A stretch of 64,000 bases of DNA, from the NCBI GenBank assembly GCA_029961105.1, contig JASBVO010000013.1, positions 1-64,000 of the forward strand, in the 5' to 3' direction. Below the pieces are notes generated by a model. That model worked only from the letters and a program-made list of their open reading frames with translations, was not told the origin of the DNA and ran no database searches. A program made the translations under genes and the position numbers. Below are positions 15,824-25,400 of this stretch, piece after piece. Source of the DNA: Micrococcus sp. GTDB taxonomy: Bacteria > Actinomycetota > Actinomycetes > Actinomycetales > Micrococcaceae. Each line of letters begins with the position of its first letter. Positions within the stretch are counted from its first letter, which is position 1.

Positions 15824-16306
15824 ATGCTCTACCTGATCACCCCGGACAGCACTGTCTACACCGCCGACGTCGAGCTCGGACTCGCCCTGGCCGACGACAA
15901 GGCCGGCCGGCGCCGGCTGGCGGATCTGGACTGGCAATTGGACCTGGGCACGGTGGAGCCCGAGCGGCTGCTGGCCCTGGCCCTGCGTCACGGGATCGCT
16001 GCGCGCACGGGCCTGGTGGTGCACGGGGGCTTCGTGGAGCAGGCCACGGAGCCGGAGCGGCTGCGGGCCGCCCAGCAGAACCACCGCCTGGTGACCCGGC
16101 AACTGGAGTCGATCGCCGACGAGCCCCGGTTCGAGGACCGGGCCTGGTTCCGGCACGAGCGGGCCGTCGCGGAGGAGGCCCGGCAGGCCTCGAACGGCGC
16201 CCTGCGCGAGGCCGACAAGAGGGCCCGGGAGCTGGCCGAGGATCCCGTGCAGGACCACCTGGTCCGGGCGTGGCAGCGCGCCGGCGGGCTGGCCCCGGCG
16301 GAGTAG
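15824..16306 (+). CDS. hypothetical cytoplasmic protein
   Basis: A 160-residue soluble protein, acidic and Ala/Arg/Leu-rich, mostly helical by composition, with no signal peptide or recognised motif. GGAGG lies 8 nt before the ATG. It follows yajQ by 31 nt in the same direction, so the two are probably co-transcribed. It ends 16 nt from the convergent htpX. Confidence 0.65.
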   Translation: MLYLITPDSTVYTADVELGLALADDKAGRRRLADLDWQLDLGTVEPERLLALALRHGIAARTGLVVHGGFVEQATEPERLRAAQQNHRLVTRQLESIADEPRFEDRAWFRHERAVAEEARQASNGALREADKRARELAEDPVQDHLVRAWQRAGGLAPAE

Positions 16307-16322
16307 GCGGGCCCGGCCGGCC

Positions 16323-17192
16323 TCAGCCCTGGCCGAGCTGGTGGGCCATGCCCTCCAGCCGCTGGACCCGGTCGCTCATCGGCGGATGCGTGGAGAACAG
16401 GTTCCGCGCGTTGCGGAACGGGTTGGCGATCATCAGGTGCGCCGCGTTCTCCAGCCTCTGCTCCTTCGGCAGGGGCGCGGCTTGGATCCCGTGCTCCAGC
16501 TTGTACAGCGCCGAGGCCAGCGCCAGCGGGTCCCCGGTCAGCCTCGCCCCGTCCTCGTCGGCGTCGTACTCGCGGGTCCGGGAGATGGACATCTGGATCA
16601 CGGACGCCGCGACCGGGGCCAGCAGGGACAGGGCGATCAGCGCCAGCGGGTTGGCGTTGCGGTTGTCCCGCCCGGCCCCGAAGAACATCAGGAACTGCGC
16701 CACCGAGGTGATGACGCCGGCCACGGCCGCCGCCACGGAGGACGTCAGGATGTCCCGGTTGTACACGTGCATCAGTTCGTGCCCGAGCACGCCGCGCAGT
16801 TCCCGGGCGTTGAGCATCCGCAGGATGCCCTCGGTGCAGCACACGGCGGCGTGCTGCGGGCTGCGCCCGGTGGCGAAGGCGTTCGGGGACGGCGTGGGCG
16901 CCACGTAGAGCCGCGGCATGGGCTGGCCGGCGCGCTCGGAGAGCTCGCGGACGATCTGGTACATCTCCGGCTGCTCGGCCTCCGCGACCGGGTAGGCGTG
17001 CATGGAACGGATGGCGATCTTGTCACTGTTCCAGTAGCTGTAGGCGGTGGATGCCACGCCGATGAGCGCGAAGACCCAGATCCATCCGGCCCGTCCGGTC
17101 CCGGCGGCGATCACGCCGCCGATGGCCAACAGCACGGCGAACAGGCCGGCGAACAGCAGGGTGGTCTTCAGTCCGTTGTGGTGGCGGTGCAC
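16323..17192 (-). CDS. htpX: HtpX-type membrane zinc metalloprotease
   Basis: A 289-residue protease starting at GTG (17192), which has GAGAGGA 9 nt upstream; a further upstream open frame lacks start support. Two membrane segments lie at about residues 10-30 and 36-52, followed by the M48 catalytic motif HELMH at 138-142, two further hydrophobic segments (about 150-195) and the third zinc ligand in SRTREYDADEDGA. It degrades damaged membrane proteins. Length matches the family. Confidence 0.93.
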   Translation of the reverse strand: MHRHHNGLKTTLLFAGLFAVLLAIGGVIAAGTGRAGWIWVFALIGVASTAYSYWNSDKIAIRSMHAYPVAEAEQPEMYQIVRELSERAGQPMPRLYVAPTPSPNAFATGRSPQHAAVCCTEGILRMLNARELRGVLGHELMHVYNRDILTSSVAAAVAGVITSVAQFLMFFGAGRDNRNANPLALIALSLLAPVAASVIQMSISRTREYDADEDGARLTGDPLALASALYKLEHGIQAAPLPKEQRLENAAHLMIANPFRNARNLFSTHPPMSDRVQRLEGMAHQLGQG

Positions 17193-17262
17193 GCCCACGT
17201 CCTCTCGTGTCTCGTACCCGCTACAACGCCGCCCGACCTCGCGGGATTCCCCTCGGCCCACG

Positions 17263-17290
17263 GGGCCGGGCACGCAGGGCCGGGCACGCA
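17263..17290 (+). repeat. two 14-bp tandem repeats between htpX and fprA
   Basis: GGGCCGGGCACGCA twice in a row in the 118-nt gap between fprA (upstream on the minus strand) and htpX. No other feature is seen in that gap. Confidence 0.8.
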
Positions 17291-17310
17291 GGTCCACCGG
17301 CCCCGGCCCG

Positions 17311-18699
17311 CTAGACGCCGCGGCTGATGCGCACCATGTCCTCACGCGGGACCACCTTGACGCGCTCGCGCTCCACCGGGCCGGTGCCGGTGGCCGCCGC
17401 GCCCAGGGAGAGCTCGTGGGCGTCCAGGCGCAGCCAGCCCTCCCACGTGGTGTACTCGACGCCGCGCTCGGCGAGCAGGTCCAGGACCGCCTGCTCGTCC
17501 GTGACCTCGGCGGTCCACAGCTCGGACTGGTCCTCCAGCAGGCAGCCGATCGTCTCCAGGGCATCGCCCTTGGTGTGGCCGATCAGGCCCACCGGGCCGC
17601 GCTTGATCCAGCCCGAGGCGTACACCCCGGGCACCGGGGCGCCGTCTTCGCCCAGGACGCGGCCGGCGTCGTTGGGGATCACGCCCCGCCGGGAGTCGAA
17701 GGCCAGCCCGGGCACCGGGGAGCCGTGGTAGCCGATGGCGCGGTAGACGGCCTGGACCGGGTAGTCGGTGTACTCCCCCGTGCCCTTGACGTTGCCGGTG
17801 CCGTCCAGCTCCATGCGCTCCATCCGCAGCCCGGCGACCTTGCCGTCCTCGCCCAGGACCTCCACCGGCTGCTGCAGGAAGTGCAGGTGCAGCCGGCGCG
17901 AGGCACCGGTGTCCTGCTCCTCCACCAGCCAGTTGGTCAGCGTGCCCACCATGGTCTTGACCTGGTTGTTGGTGGTGGCCGCCTCCTCCGAGGCGGCGTC
18001 GAACTCGAAGTCCTCCGGGTACAGCACGATGTCCACGTCCTTGGAGTGCGCCAGCTCGCGCAGCTCCAGCGGGGTGAACTTCACCTGGGCCGGCCCGCGG
18101 CGGCCGAAGACGTGCACGTCCGTGACCGGGGAGGCCTTCAGGCCGGCGTAGACGTTCTCCGGGATCTCGGTGACCAGCAGGTCATCGGCGTGCTTGGACA
18201 GCATCCGGGCCACGTCCAGGGCCACGTTGCCGTTGCCGATCACCGCGACCTCCTTCGCGGTCAGCGGCCACTCGCGGGAGACGTCCGGGTGCCCGTCGTA
18301 CCAGGACACGAAGTCCGCCGCCCCGAAGGAACCCTGAAGCCCGATGCCCGGGATGTCCAGGTCCGCGTCCCGGATGGCGCCGGTGGAGAAGACGATGGCA
18401 TCGTAGTGGCGGCGCAGGTCCTCCAGGGTCAGGTCGGTGCCGAAGTCCACCCCGCCCAGGAAGCGGATGTCCCCGCGGTCCAGCACCTTGTGCAGGGCCT
18501 TGACGATGCCCTTGATCCGCGGGTGGTCCGGGGCCACGCCGTAGCGGATCAGCCCGTACGGGGCCGGGTAGCGGTCAAACAGGTCGATGCTGAGCTCGAA
18601 GTCCCGTTCGGCCTTGGTCAACAGGTCTGCCGTATACACGCCAGCCGGTCCGGCACCGACGATCGCGAGGCGAAGGGGGCGGTCGGGGGCAGAGGTCAC
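17311..18699 (-). CDS. fprA: NADPH-ferredoxin/adrenodoxin-type reductase
   Basis: A 462-residue flavoprotein of the FprA/adrenodoxin-reductase family. Start is GTG (18699) with AAGGA 8 nt upstream; longer frames lack a site. The FAD-binding GAGPAGVY is at the N-terminus, DRYPAPYGLIRYGVAPDHP is the family signature, GNGNVALDVARM binds NADPH and GWIKRGPVGLIGHTKGDA lies near the C-terminus. It passes electrons from NADPH to ferredoxins. It is alone on the minus strand, shielded from the secretion locus by a terminator at 18765-18805. Confidence 0.93.
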   Translation of the reverse strand: MTSAPDRPLRLAIVGAGPAGVYTADLLTKAERDFELSIDLFDRYPAPYGLIRYGVAPDHPRIKGIVKALHKVLDRGDIRFLGGVDFGTDLTLEDLRRHYDAIVFSTGAIRDADLDIPGIGLQGSFGAADFVSWYDGHPDVSREWPLTAKEVAVIGNGNVALDVARMLSKHADDLLVTEIPENVYAGLKASPVTDVHVFGRRGPAQVKFTPLELRELAHSKDVDIVLYPEDFEFDAASEEAATTNNQVKTMVGTLTNWLVEEQDTGASRRLHLHFLQQPVEVLGEDGKVAGLRMERMELDGTGNVKGTGEYTDYPVQAVYRAIGYHGSPVPGLAFDSRRGVIPNDAGRVLGEDGAPVPGVYASGWIKRGPVGLIGHTKGDALETIGCLLEDQSELWTAEVTDEQAVLDLLAERGVEYTTWEGWLRLDAHELSLGAAATGTGPVERERVKVVPREDMVRISRGV

Positions 18700-18764
18700 G
18701 AAGTGTCCTTCCATAAGACAAGAGAGCAGACAGCGCTCCAGTCTATCCCCCGCCGCCACGACGA

Positions 18765-18805
18765 GGGGCGGTGACCTGCACCTCTATGGTGCACGTCACC
18801 GCCCC
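18765..18805 (-). terminator. terminator of the WXG100 operon
   Basis: GGGGCGGTGAC (18765-18775) pairs with 18795-18805, with an inner 6-bp stem TGCACC/GGTGCA above a C-C mismatch. It lies 28 nt past the stop of the gene at 18834, between it and fprA. Confidence 0.75.
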
Positions 18806-18833
18806 TGCGGCGAGACCGGAGTGCCGGAGTGGA

Positions 18834-19136
18834 TCAGGCGCGCATGCCGGCGATGGCGCCGGAGGCGCGGGAGTGCGCGGTGGCCGCGGTGTCGTCGTTC
18901 TTCTCCATCAGCTCACGGGCCTGGACGACCAGGGCACGCACGGCGTCGGCGGCCTCGAGCCACTTCTGCTCGACGGTGTCGTAGTCGGCGTCGTTGTCCG
19001 TGGCCTGGTAGTTGGCGGCGACGTAGTTCTTCTGGGACTCGCGGTCACCGATGATGCCCTCGATGCGGCCGGTGATGGCGGCGACCTCGGCCTCGTAGGA
19101 GGCGGCTGCGCCGGAGTCGTAGGAGATGGTGCTCAT
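18834..19136 (-). CDS. WXG100/ESAT-6-like secreted protein
   Basis: A 100-residue helical-hairpin protein of type VII substrate size: helix about residues 9-45, turn about 46-56, helix about 57-95. The canonical W-x-G turn is absent (ATDNDADYD in its place), while a YxxxE motif (YDTVE) and nearby Trp are present. It pairs with the second WXG100-like protein 80 nt upstream in the same direction, as partners that are co-secreted usually do. A good AAAGGACCACGACCC leader precedes the ATG. This matches what databases call pore-forming ESAT-6-family proteins, from memory. Confidence 0.85.
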   Translation of the reverse strand: MSTISYDSGAAASYEAEVAAITGRIEGIIGDRESQKNYVAANYQATDNDADYDTVEQKWLEAADAVRALVVQARELMEKNDDTAATAHSRASGAIAGMRA

Positions 19137-19216
19137 GGGTCGTGGTCCTTTCGCGGTCCGGGGATCCCGGGGAAGTCTGGTGGGGTGTCAGGTGTGTGCG
19201 GGGTGAGCCGTGCGGC

Positions 19217-19534
19217 TCAGCGGCCCATCGGGAAGTCGACCGGCTGGGCCTCGGCGTCCGAGGTCATGGTCTCTTCCTGCTCGACGTAGGACTTGTACAT
19301 CTCGCCCTGGCCGACGTTGATCAGGCCCAGGGCCTCGTACAGCTTCTTCTCGCAGGCGTCGACCTCGACCATGAAGTTGTTGTACGCCACGGCGCCGGAA
19401 CCCTTGAAGGTGTGCTTGAGCTGTTCCACGGCGTTCTCGAGGTTCACGACCTCGGCCAGCAGCTGCTCCCCGGAGTCCCCGGAGTCCTGCATGGACTTGT
19501 GGAAGACATCGATGTCCGTCATTTCGAGCTTCAT
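19217..19534 (-). CDS. WXG100-like type VII secretion substrate
   Basis: A 105-residue helical-hairpin protein. The turn carries F-K-G (FKGSG, about residues 41-45) in place of W-x-G, and the C-terminal part has YVEQE, a YxxxE secretion motif. The ATG at 19534 is chosen because AAGGGGATGA lies 8 nt before it; an ATG at 19546 abuts that site. It is the first gene of the leftward WXG100 pair, divergent from the secretion-machinery operon. The shared 200-nt gap contains a perfect palindrome. Confidence 0.85.
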   Translation of the reverse strand: MKLEMTDIDVFHKSMQDSGDSGEQLLAEVVNLENAVEQLKHTFKGSGAVAYNNFMVEVDACEKKLYEALGLINVGQGEMYKSYVEQEETMTSDAEAQPVDFPMGR

Positions 19535-19630
19535 GAGCTGATTCATCCCCTTGCGTGTCTTTGGGGCAGTGGCCCCTTGGCGTGTAGTCCCATCCTCGGA
19601 GCCCGGCGAGGAGGGAGTCAACCGACTCCG

Positions 19631-19648
19631 ATGGGGAGAACTCCCCAT
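19631..19648. promoter_or_regulatory. palindromic operator candidate of the type VII locus
   Basis: ATGGGGAGAACTCCCCAT is an 18-bp perfect palindrome (8-bp arms, AA/TT centre counted in full). It lies midway between the divergent WXG100 pair and the machinery operon. A copy with one mismatch is at 62518-62535, before another WXG100-like gene. Two 18-bp sites this similar at functionally matching genes suggest one regulator. The rest of the 19535-19738 gap has no ORF. Confidence 0.65.
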
Positions 19649-19738
19649 GTCCTGCCGCCTGACGTGTCCGCCCTGGCCTGCGGGGACTGGAATGATAGGC
19701 AGAGTCGGTGACGGGACACGAAAGGGGATCCGCAGCCC

Positions 19739-20050
19739 ATGGCCATGGACTTTGACGCGCAGCTGATCGAGTCGGTGGAGGTGCGCCGGAACCGGTTGAC
19801 CTCGGCCCTGCTCTTCGGCGCCAACCCCACCGAGCGGCGGTGGAAGGAGCGCAGCCGCATCCTCGTCTACGGCGTGGCCACCGCCGCCCTGGCCTGCGCC
19901 CTGTGCGTCGCGATCTCCTTCGTGGTCATGGTCATCACCAACTGGCAGGACGAGCGCGCCGAGCGCGAGCAGCAGCAACAGCGCCAGCAGCAGGGCCAGT
20001 CGATGCCGGCCCCGGCGTCCGCACTCCCCCCGTTCCCCGGAAGGTCCTGA
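19739..20050 (+). CDS. small single-pass membrane protein of the type VII locus, EccB N-terminus-like
   Basis: A 103-residue protein with a cytoplasmic, basic N-terminus (VEVRRNRLTSALLFGANPTERRWKERSR), one membrane helix (about residues 43-68) and a Gln/Pro-rich outer tail. AAAGGGGAT precedes the ATG. The layout of RR, AL and a short linker before one membrane helix recalls the first 70 residues of EccB, but the long periplasmic EccB domain is missing. It is the first gene of the rightward operon, 1 nt before eccD. The EccB relationship is inference. Confidence 0.7.
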   Translation: MAMDFDAQLIESVEVRRNRLTSALLFGANPTERRWKERSRILVYGVATAALACALCVAISFVVMVITNWQDERAEREQQQQRQQQGQSMPAPASALPPFPGRS

Positions 20051-20051
20051 C

Positions 20052-21410
20052 GTGCCCCACCCCTACACGCGCATCTCCCTGTCCGGCGAGCGCCGGAACG
20101 CCGACCTGCTGCTGCCCTCCGACACCCCCGTCGGCGCGCTGATGCCGCAGATCCTCGACATCCTGGACGACCGGCCGCAGGAGTCCCTCGGCGCCAAGGT
20201 GCTGGTGCGCCCCGGCGGGGACACCGTGCCCGCGGTGCAGACCTTCGCGGAGGCCGGCGTGCTCGACGGCGAGCGCCTGGCGCTGGTCTCGCAGACCGAG
20301 GCGCCGCCGGCCCCGATCATCTACGACCTGAACGACACCGTCTCCGATGCCACCGACACGGTGCGCGGACGCTGGTCGGACGCCTACCGGTTCCTCATCT
20401 CCGGGACGCTGGCGGCCCTCGGGGCCTGGCTGGCCGTCGTCGGGCTGCTGGACCGCTTCCTGGCCGAGGACGCCTGGACCGGGTGGACCTGCTTCGGCCT
20501 GGCCGCGGTGCTGCTCATCGCCGGCGCGTCCCTGTCCGCCCCGGGGCGGATGCAGGCGGTCGCCGGGACCCTGGTCGGCACCGGGGCGCTGTTCGCGGCC
20601 ACGGGACTGTCCCGGATGGGCCTGGAGGAGTCCTGGCTGGCGGTGGGACTGGGGGCACTGGCCGCACTGGTGCTGGGATTCCTCGGTTTCGTGGCCAGCC
20701 GCCCGCTGTCCATGTTCATCGCCGCCGCCGTGACCGGGGGGCTGACCCTGACGTGGGGGGTGTCCCCGGTGATCGCCGCCTGGGCCATCGGGGACCGGGA
20801 CGCGGAGGTGTCCGTCGGTGCGGCCGGCATCGCCGGGGTGGTCACGCTGCTGGTGCTGGGACTGTTGCCGAAGATCGCCCTGGGCGCCTCCGGGCTGGCG
20901 GGACTGGACGACAGCCAGGCCGGTGGCCGGCCGGTACTGCGCACGGACGCCCGGCGGGCGATCGACTCGGCGCACGGCGGCCTGGTCGCCAGCGCGATCG
21001 TGTGCGCGGCGTCCTTGGCCCTGGCCGTGTGGCTGGTGGGCGCCGACACCCGCATGCACGCCTTCTCGCTGCCGCTGTTGGCGTTCCTGGCCCTGGCCGT
21101 GGGCCTGCGGGCCCGGTCCTTCCCGCTGGCCGCCCAGCGCATCCCGCTGTACCTGGCGGCCGGGATCGGCGTGCTGGCCCTGGTCCGCCTGGCCATCGAC
21201 TTCCTGCCCGAGCTCGACGCCGTGTTCCTGCTGGTGCTGCTCGTCCTCGCCCTGCTGGCCGGGGCCGGTCTCTCGGTGACGCTTCCCGAGCACTCCCAGG
21301 CCCGGATGCGGCGCACCGGGGACGCCCTGGAGGCCCTCGCCCTGTTCGCCGTCATCCCGCTGCTCATCGGCTACTTCGGGATCTACGCCTCACTGTTGGA
21401 GACCTTCTGA
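20052..21410 (+). CDS. eccD: type VII secretion membrane channel EccD
   Basis: A 452-residue protein starting at GTG one base after the previous stop. Residues 1-85 look like the ubiquitin-like cytosolic domain of EccD/YukD. After a linker, eleven hydrophobic segments fill residues about 120-450, the EccD topology. In ESX systems EccD dimers form the inner-membrane vestibule around EccC. Its stop overlaps the next ATG (TGATG), so the operon is translationally coupled. Confidence 0.9.
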   Translation: MPHPYTRISLSGERRNADLLLPSDTPVGALMPQILDILDDRPQESLGAKVLVRPGGDTVPAVQTFAEAGVLDGERLALVSQTEAPPAPIIYDLNDTVSDATDTVRGRWSDAYRFLISGTLAALGAWLAVVGLLDRFLAEDAWTGWTCFGLAAVLLIAGASLSAPGRMQAVAGTLVGTGALFAATGLSRMGLEESWLAVGLGALAALVLGFLGFVASRPLSMFIAAAVTGGLTLTWGVSPVIAAWAIGDRDAEVSVGAAGIAGVVTLLVLGLLPKIALGASGLAGLDDSQAGGRPVLRTDARRAIDSAHGGLVASAIVCAASLALAVWLVGADTRMHAFSLPLLAFLALAVGLRARSFPLAAQRIPLYLAAGIGVLALVRLAIDFLPELDAVFLLVLLVLALLAGAGLSVTLPEHSQARMRRTGDALEALALFAVIPLLIGYFGIYASLLETF

Positions 21411-22486
21411 TGACCCGCCTGACCGATCCCTGGGCCGACGCCGGCCCGGCCCCGGCCCGCCCCCGTCCCGGCTCCGTGCCCGGTGCCGCGCAGTCCCAGT
21501 GGTCCACGGCCGCCGAGCTGCGCGCCGACGTGGCCCGCGCCCAGGACGACCCGCTGGCCGGCTTCGAACCGGTCTCCGACCGGACCGCACGCCGGTACGC
21601 CCGCCGCCCGGCCCTGTCCCTGTGGACCCGTTCGGCCCGGGCGCTGGGCAACCTCTTCCGGCACGACCCGACGCCCGAGCGGATGGCCGCCCATGCCCGG
21701 GCCGTCCAGGCACCGGTCACCACGGGGCGCCGGATCGCGGTGGTGTCCCTGCGCGGCGGTGCCGGCAAGACCACCGTGAGTGCCCTGATGGCCCGGACCT
21801 TCTCGGCCCTGCGCCCCGAACCGGTGGCCGCCGTGGACCTCGATCCCGGGCTGGGCTCCCTCGGCCTGCGGCTGGGCGGCACCACCCTGTCCGTCCCGGC
21901 CCCCGGCGCGGACCGGCTCGCCGCCGAGCTGGCGGCGATGACCACCACCACCCTCGAGGCGGTGACCTCCCGGATGGCGGTGTCCGGGGAGGACCTCTTC
22001 CACACCGGCCCCCGGGTGGCCGGCCGCCCGCTGGGCAACGCCGCCGCGACCACGCTGCTCTCCGGCCTCTCCCGGTACTTCCCGGTCACGGTGCTGGACT
22101 GCCCCACCGGACCGGACTCCCCGGACACGGCCGCCGCGCTGGCCCGCAGCCACGCCGCCGTGTTCGTGGTGCCGGCCACGCCCGCCGGCGTCGACGAGGC
22201 CACCGGCTACCTGCGGCACTGGCTGGACGACCCGTTCCTGTCCTCGGTGCCGGTGGCGGCCGCCGTCGTGGCCACCGACGCGGACGGGATCCTGGACCCG
22301 CTGGCCCAGGCCGCGGCCCTGAGCCGCGTCGGCGTGCTGTCCGTGGCGCTGCGCCACGACCGGCACCTGGCCACCGGGGTCGGGGTGTCCCTGCCGCTGG
22401 CGCGGCCGGAGAACCGGATGGCCGTGGCCGAACTGTCCGGCCGGGTCCTGGGCCTGGCCAACGACGCGCCGGGAGGGCACCGGTGA
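21410..22486 (+). CDS. MinD/ParA-like ATPase of the type VII locus
   Basis: A 358-residue protein. The first 100 residues are Pro/Arg-rich and probably disordered. The rest is a SIMIBI ATPase with a deviant Walker A (LRGGAGKTTV, about residues 112-121), a DLDPG switch at about 143 and a VLDCPTG Walker B region. It resembles EspI-type proteins encoded in mycobacterial ESX loci. EspI is reported to modulate secretion under energy stress, so a regulatory role here is plausible but untested. It overlaps eccD by 1 nt and eccC by 4 nt. Confidence 0.85.
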   Translation: MTRLTDPWADAGPAPARPRPGSVPGAAQSQWSTAAELRADVARAQDDPLAGFEPVSDRTARRYARRPALSLWTRSARALGNLFRHDPTPERMAAHARAVQAPVTTGRRIAVVSLRGGAGKTTVSALMARTFSALRPEPVAAVDLDPGLGSLGLRLGGTTLSVPAPGADRLAAELAAMTTTTLEAVTSRMAVSGEDLFHTGPRVAGRPLGNAAATTLLSGLSRYFPVTVLDCPTGPDSPDTAAALARSHAAVFVVPATPAGVDEATGYLRHWLDDPFLSSVPVAAAVVATDADGILDPLAQAAALSRVGVLSVALRHDRHLATGVGVSLPLARPENRMAVAELSGRVLGLANDAPGGHR

Positions 22487-25400
22487 GCCAGAAGGTCGTC
22501 CACCGCCCGGCGCGGACCTCCGCCCCGGCGCGCCGGTTCCGGCCGTTCTCGATCGAGGGCCCGCAGCCGGTGGACCCGGCGGCCGCCGAGGCCGGCACCG
22601 GCAGCATCATGACGATCCTGCCGATGCTCGCCGCAGGCGGCTCGATGATGGTGATGATGACGTTCCGGCAGAGCCCGTTCGCCGCGGTGGGCGCCATCGC
22701 CATGATGGTCTCGGTGGTGGTGGGCGTGGTCATGTTCATCTCCAACCGGGGCAAGGCCACCCGGCAGCGCACCATCCTGCGGGACACCTACACCCGGTAC
22801 CTGGAACGCACCCGCGTGCGGCTGCGGGATGAGGAGATCGAGGCGCAGCAGGCCGCCCGGGCCGCCAGCCCGCCGCCCGCGGCCCTGTTCGACATCGTCC
22901 GGGACCCGGCCCGGCTCTGGGAGCGGCGCCGGTACCACGAGGACTTCCTGCACTGCCGCATCGGCTCCGGGCGCCTGCCCACCCGGGACATCGGCGTGCA
23001 CCTGCTGGAGACGGCCACGGCGATCCAGGACGAGTTCATGGTGCGCGAGGCCGAGGTGCTCCAGCGCCGCTTCGAGGCCTCCCCGGACATGCCGGTCACC
23101 GTGCCCCTGGACTCCGCCGGGAACATCTCCGTGGTGGGCACGCGCGGCTTCGCCCTGCAGGTGAGCCGGTCCCTGCTGACCGGCGCCGCGGCCCTGCAGT
23201 CCCCCGAGGACCTGCGCATCGCGGTGATCACGCCTCCGGACCGGCGCCCGGACTGGGACTGGCTGGAACTGTTGCCCCACCTGGACGACACCTCGACCCA
23301 GCACTTCACCGGCGCGGTCAAGCTCCTCGCGCCGGACGCTGCCTCCCTGATGGACCTGCTCGACGCCGACCTGCAGTACCGCTCCAAGGTCGCCGGGGAG
23401 AACACCCGGTTCGGCACCGAGCTCACCTCCGGTCCGCCCAGCCTGTCCCGGCTCGTCGTCGTGGTCGACGGCTACGGCGCCGACTCCCCGGACCTGAACT
23501 TCGGCGACTCCCACTTCAGCCTCCAGGCGCGCGGCATCACCGCCCTGCACCTGTGCGCCGAGCGGGTCCAGGAACCCTCGGAGGTCGCCCTGCGCCTCTC
23601 GGAACAGGACCTGCGCGAGGACGGCCGCACCGGCTTCCTGCTGGAGGACCGCACCCGGGACCAGGGCAACCCCGAGCGCACCGAGGGCGGGCTGGACCCG
23701 CTGGACGAGCACACCGCCGCCGGGATCGTCTCCGAGCTGGCGCCCCTGCGGCTCTCCCTGGACTCCCTCGAGCACACGGGGGCGGAGACCGCGGCCTCGC
23801 GGTCCTTCCTGCAGATGCTGGAACTGTCCCCGCAACTGGACCGGACCGACGTCGAGCGCCTGTGGCAGCCGCGCCCGCACGCCGACTTCCTGCGCGTCCC
23901 GCTGGGACCGGACGACAAGGGCAAGCCGGTGCTGCTGGACCTGAAGGAGGCCGCCCAGCTCGGCATGGGCCCGCACGGGCTCTGCGTGGGGGCCACCGGC
24001 TCGGGCAAGTCCGAGATGCTGCGCTCGCTGGTCTTCGGCCTGCTGGCCACCCACTCCCCCGACGTGCTGGCCATGGTGCTGGTCGACTTCAAGGGCGGCG
24101 CCACCTTCGCCCCCTTCGAGGGCGCCCCGCAGGTCACCGGCATCATCACCAACCTCTCGGACGACCTCACGCTGATCGAGCGCGTCTATGCCTCCCTGAA
24201 CGGGGAGATCCTGCGGCGGCAGGAGGTGCTGAAGTCCGCCGGGAACATCGCCAACATCACCGACTACCAGATCCACCGCGAGGAGGAACTGGCCAAGGGG
24301 CGGCACGTGGAGCCGCTGCCGCACCTGGTGGTGATCATCGACGAGTTCGGCGAGCTGCTCACCGCCCGCCCCGACTTCATCGACCTGTTCCTGTCCATCG
24401 GGCGCATCGGCCGCTCCATCGGGGTGCACCTGCTGCTGAGCTCCCAGCGCATCGAGGCCGGCAAGCTGCGCGGGCTGGAGACCTACCTGTCCTACCGGCT
24501 CGGGCTGCGCACCCTCTCGGAGTCTGAGTCCCGCACCGTGCTGGACACCCCGGACGCCTTCCACCTGCCCCCGCTGCCCGGCTACGGCTATCTCAAGGTG
24601 GACACCACCGTGTACACCCGCTTCAAGGCCGGTTACGTCTCCGGCCCGCTGGAGGACGAGGTGTTCGAGGAGGAGGCCGAGGTCGCCGTGGATCCGGCGG
24701 ACGAGATCCCGCCGGTCCTGGCCGCGCCCGACTACGCCCTCGTGCTCGAGGAGGCCCGCGGCGCCGCGGGGACCCAGGCCCCGCCGGCGACGAAGGACGG
24801 CCCGGCCCGCCGGACCACCGGCCCCACGGTGATGTCTACCATGATGGACACCCTGCGCACCTTCCCCCGTTCGGTGAAGCCGATCTGGCTGCCGCCGCTG
24901 CCGCCGGCCATCACGCTGGACCAGGCCGTGGGCGAACCGAAGAACGCCGGTGACGGGCTGCGGCTGCCCGCCGGCGGGGATCTCACCGTACCCATCGGAC
25001 TGCTCGACGACCCCGCCCGCCAGTGGCAGGGCCTGTGGGAGATCGACTTCACCATCGGCTCCGGCAACCTGCTGATCCACGGCGGCCCGCAGTCCGGCAA
25101 GTCCACCACGCTGCGCACCCTGGTCAGCTCGCTGGCGCTGACCCACTCCCCGCAGCAGGTGGGCATCTACTGCATCGACCTGCTCGGCGCGGGGATGCTG
25201 CCGCTGCAGGAACTGCCGCACGTGGGCGGGGTGGCCATCCGCACCAACCGGGAGGTCATCACGCGCACGGTGGACGAGGTGGCCGGCATGCTCGCCCACC
25301 GCGAGCGCATCTTCGAGCAGTACGCCATCGACTCGCTGGCGACCATGCGCAGGATGCACGCGGAGGGCCGCCTGAGGGAACTGCCCAGCGCGGACATCTT

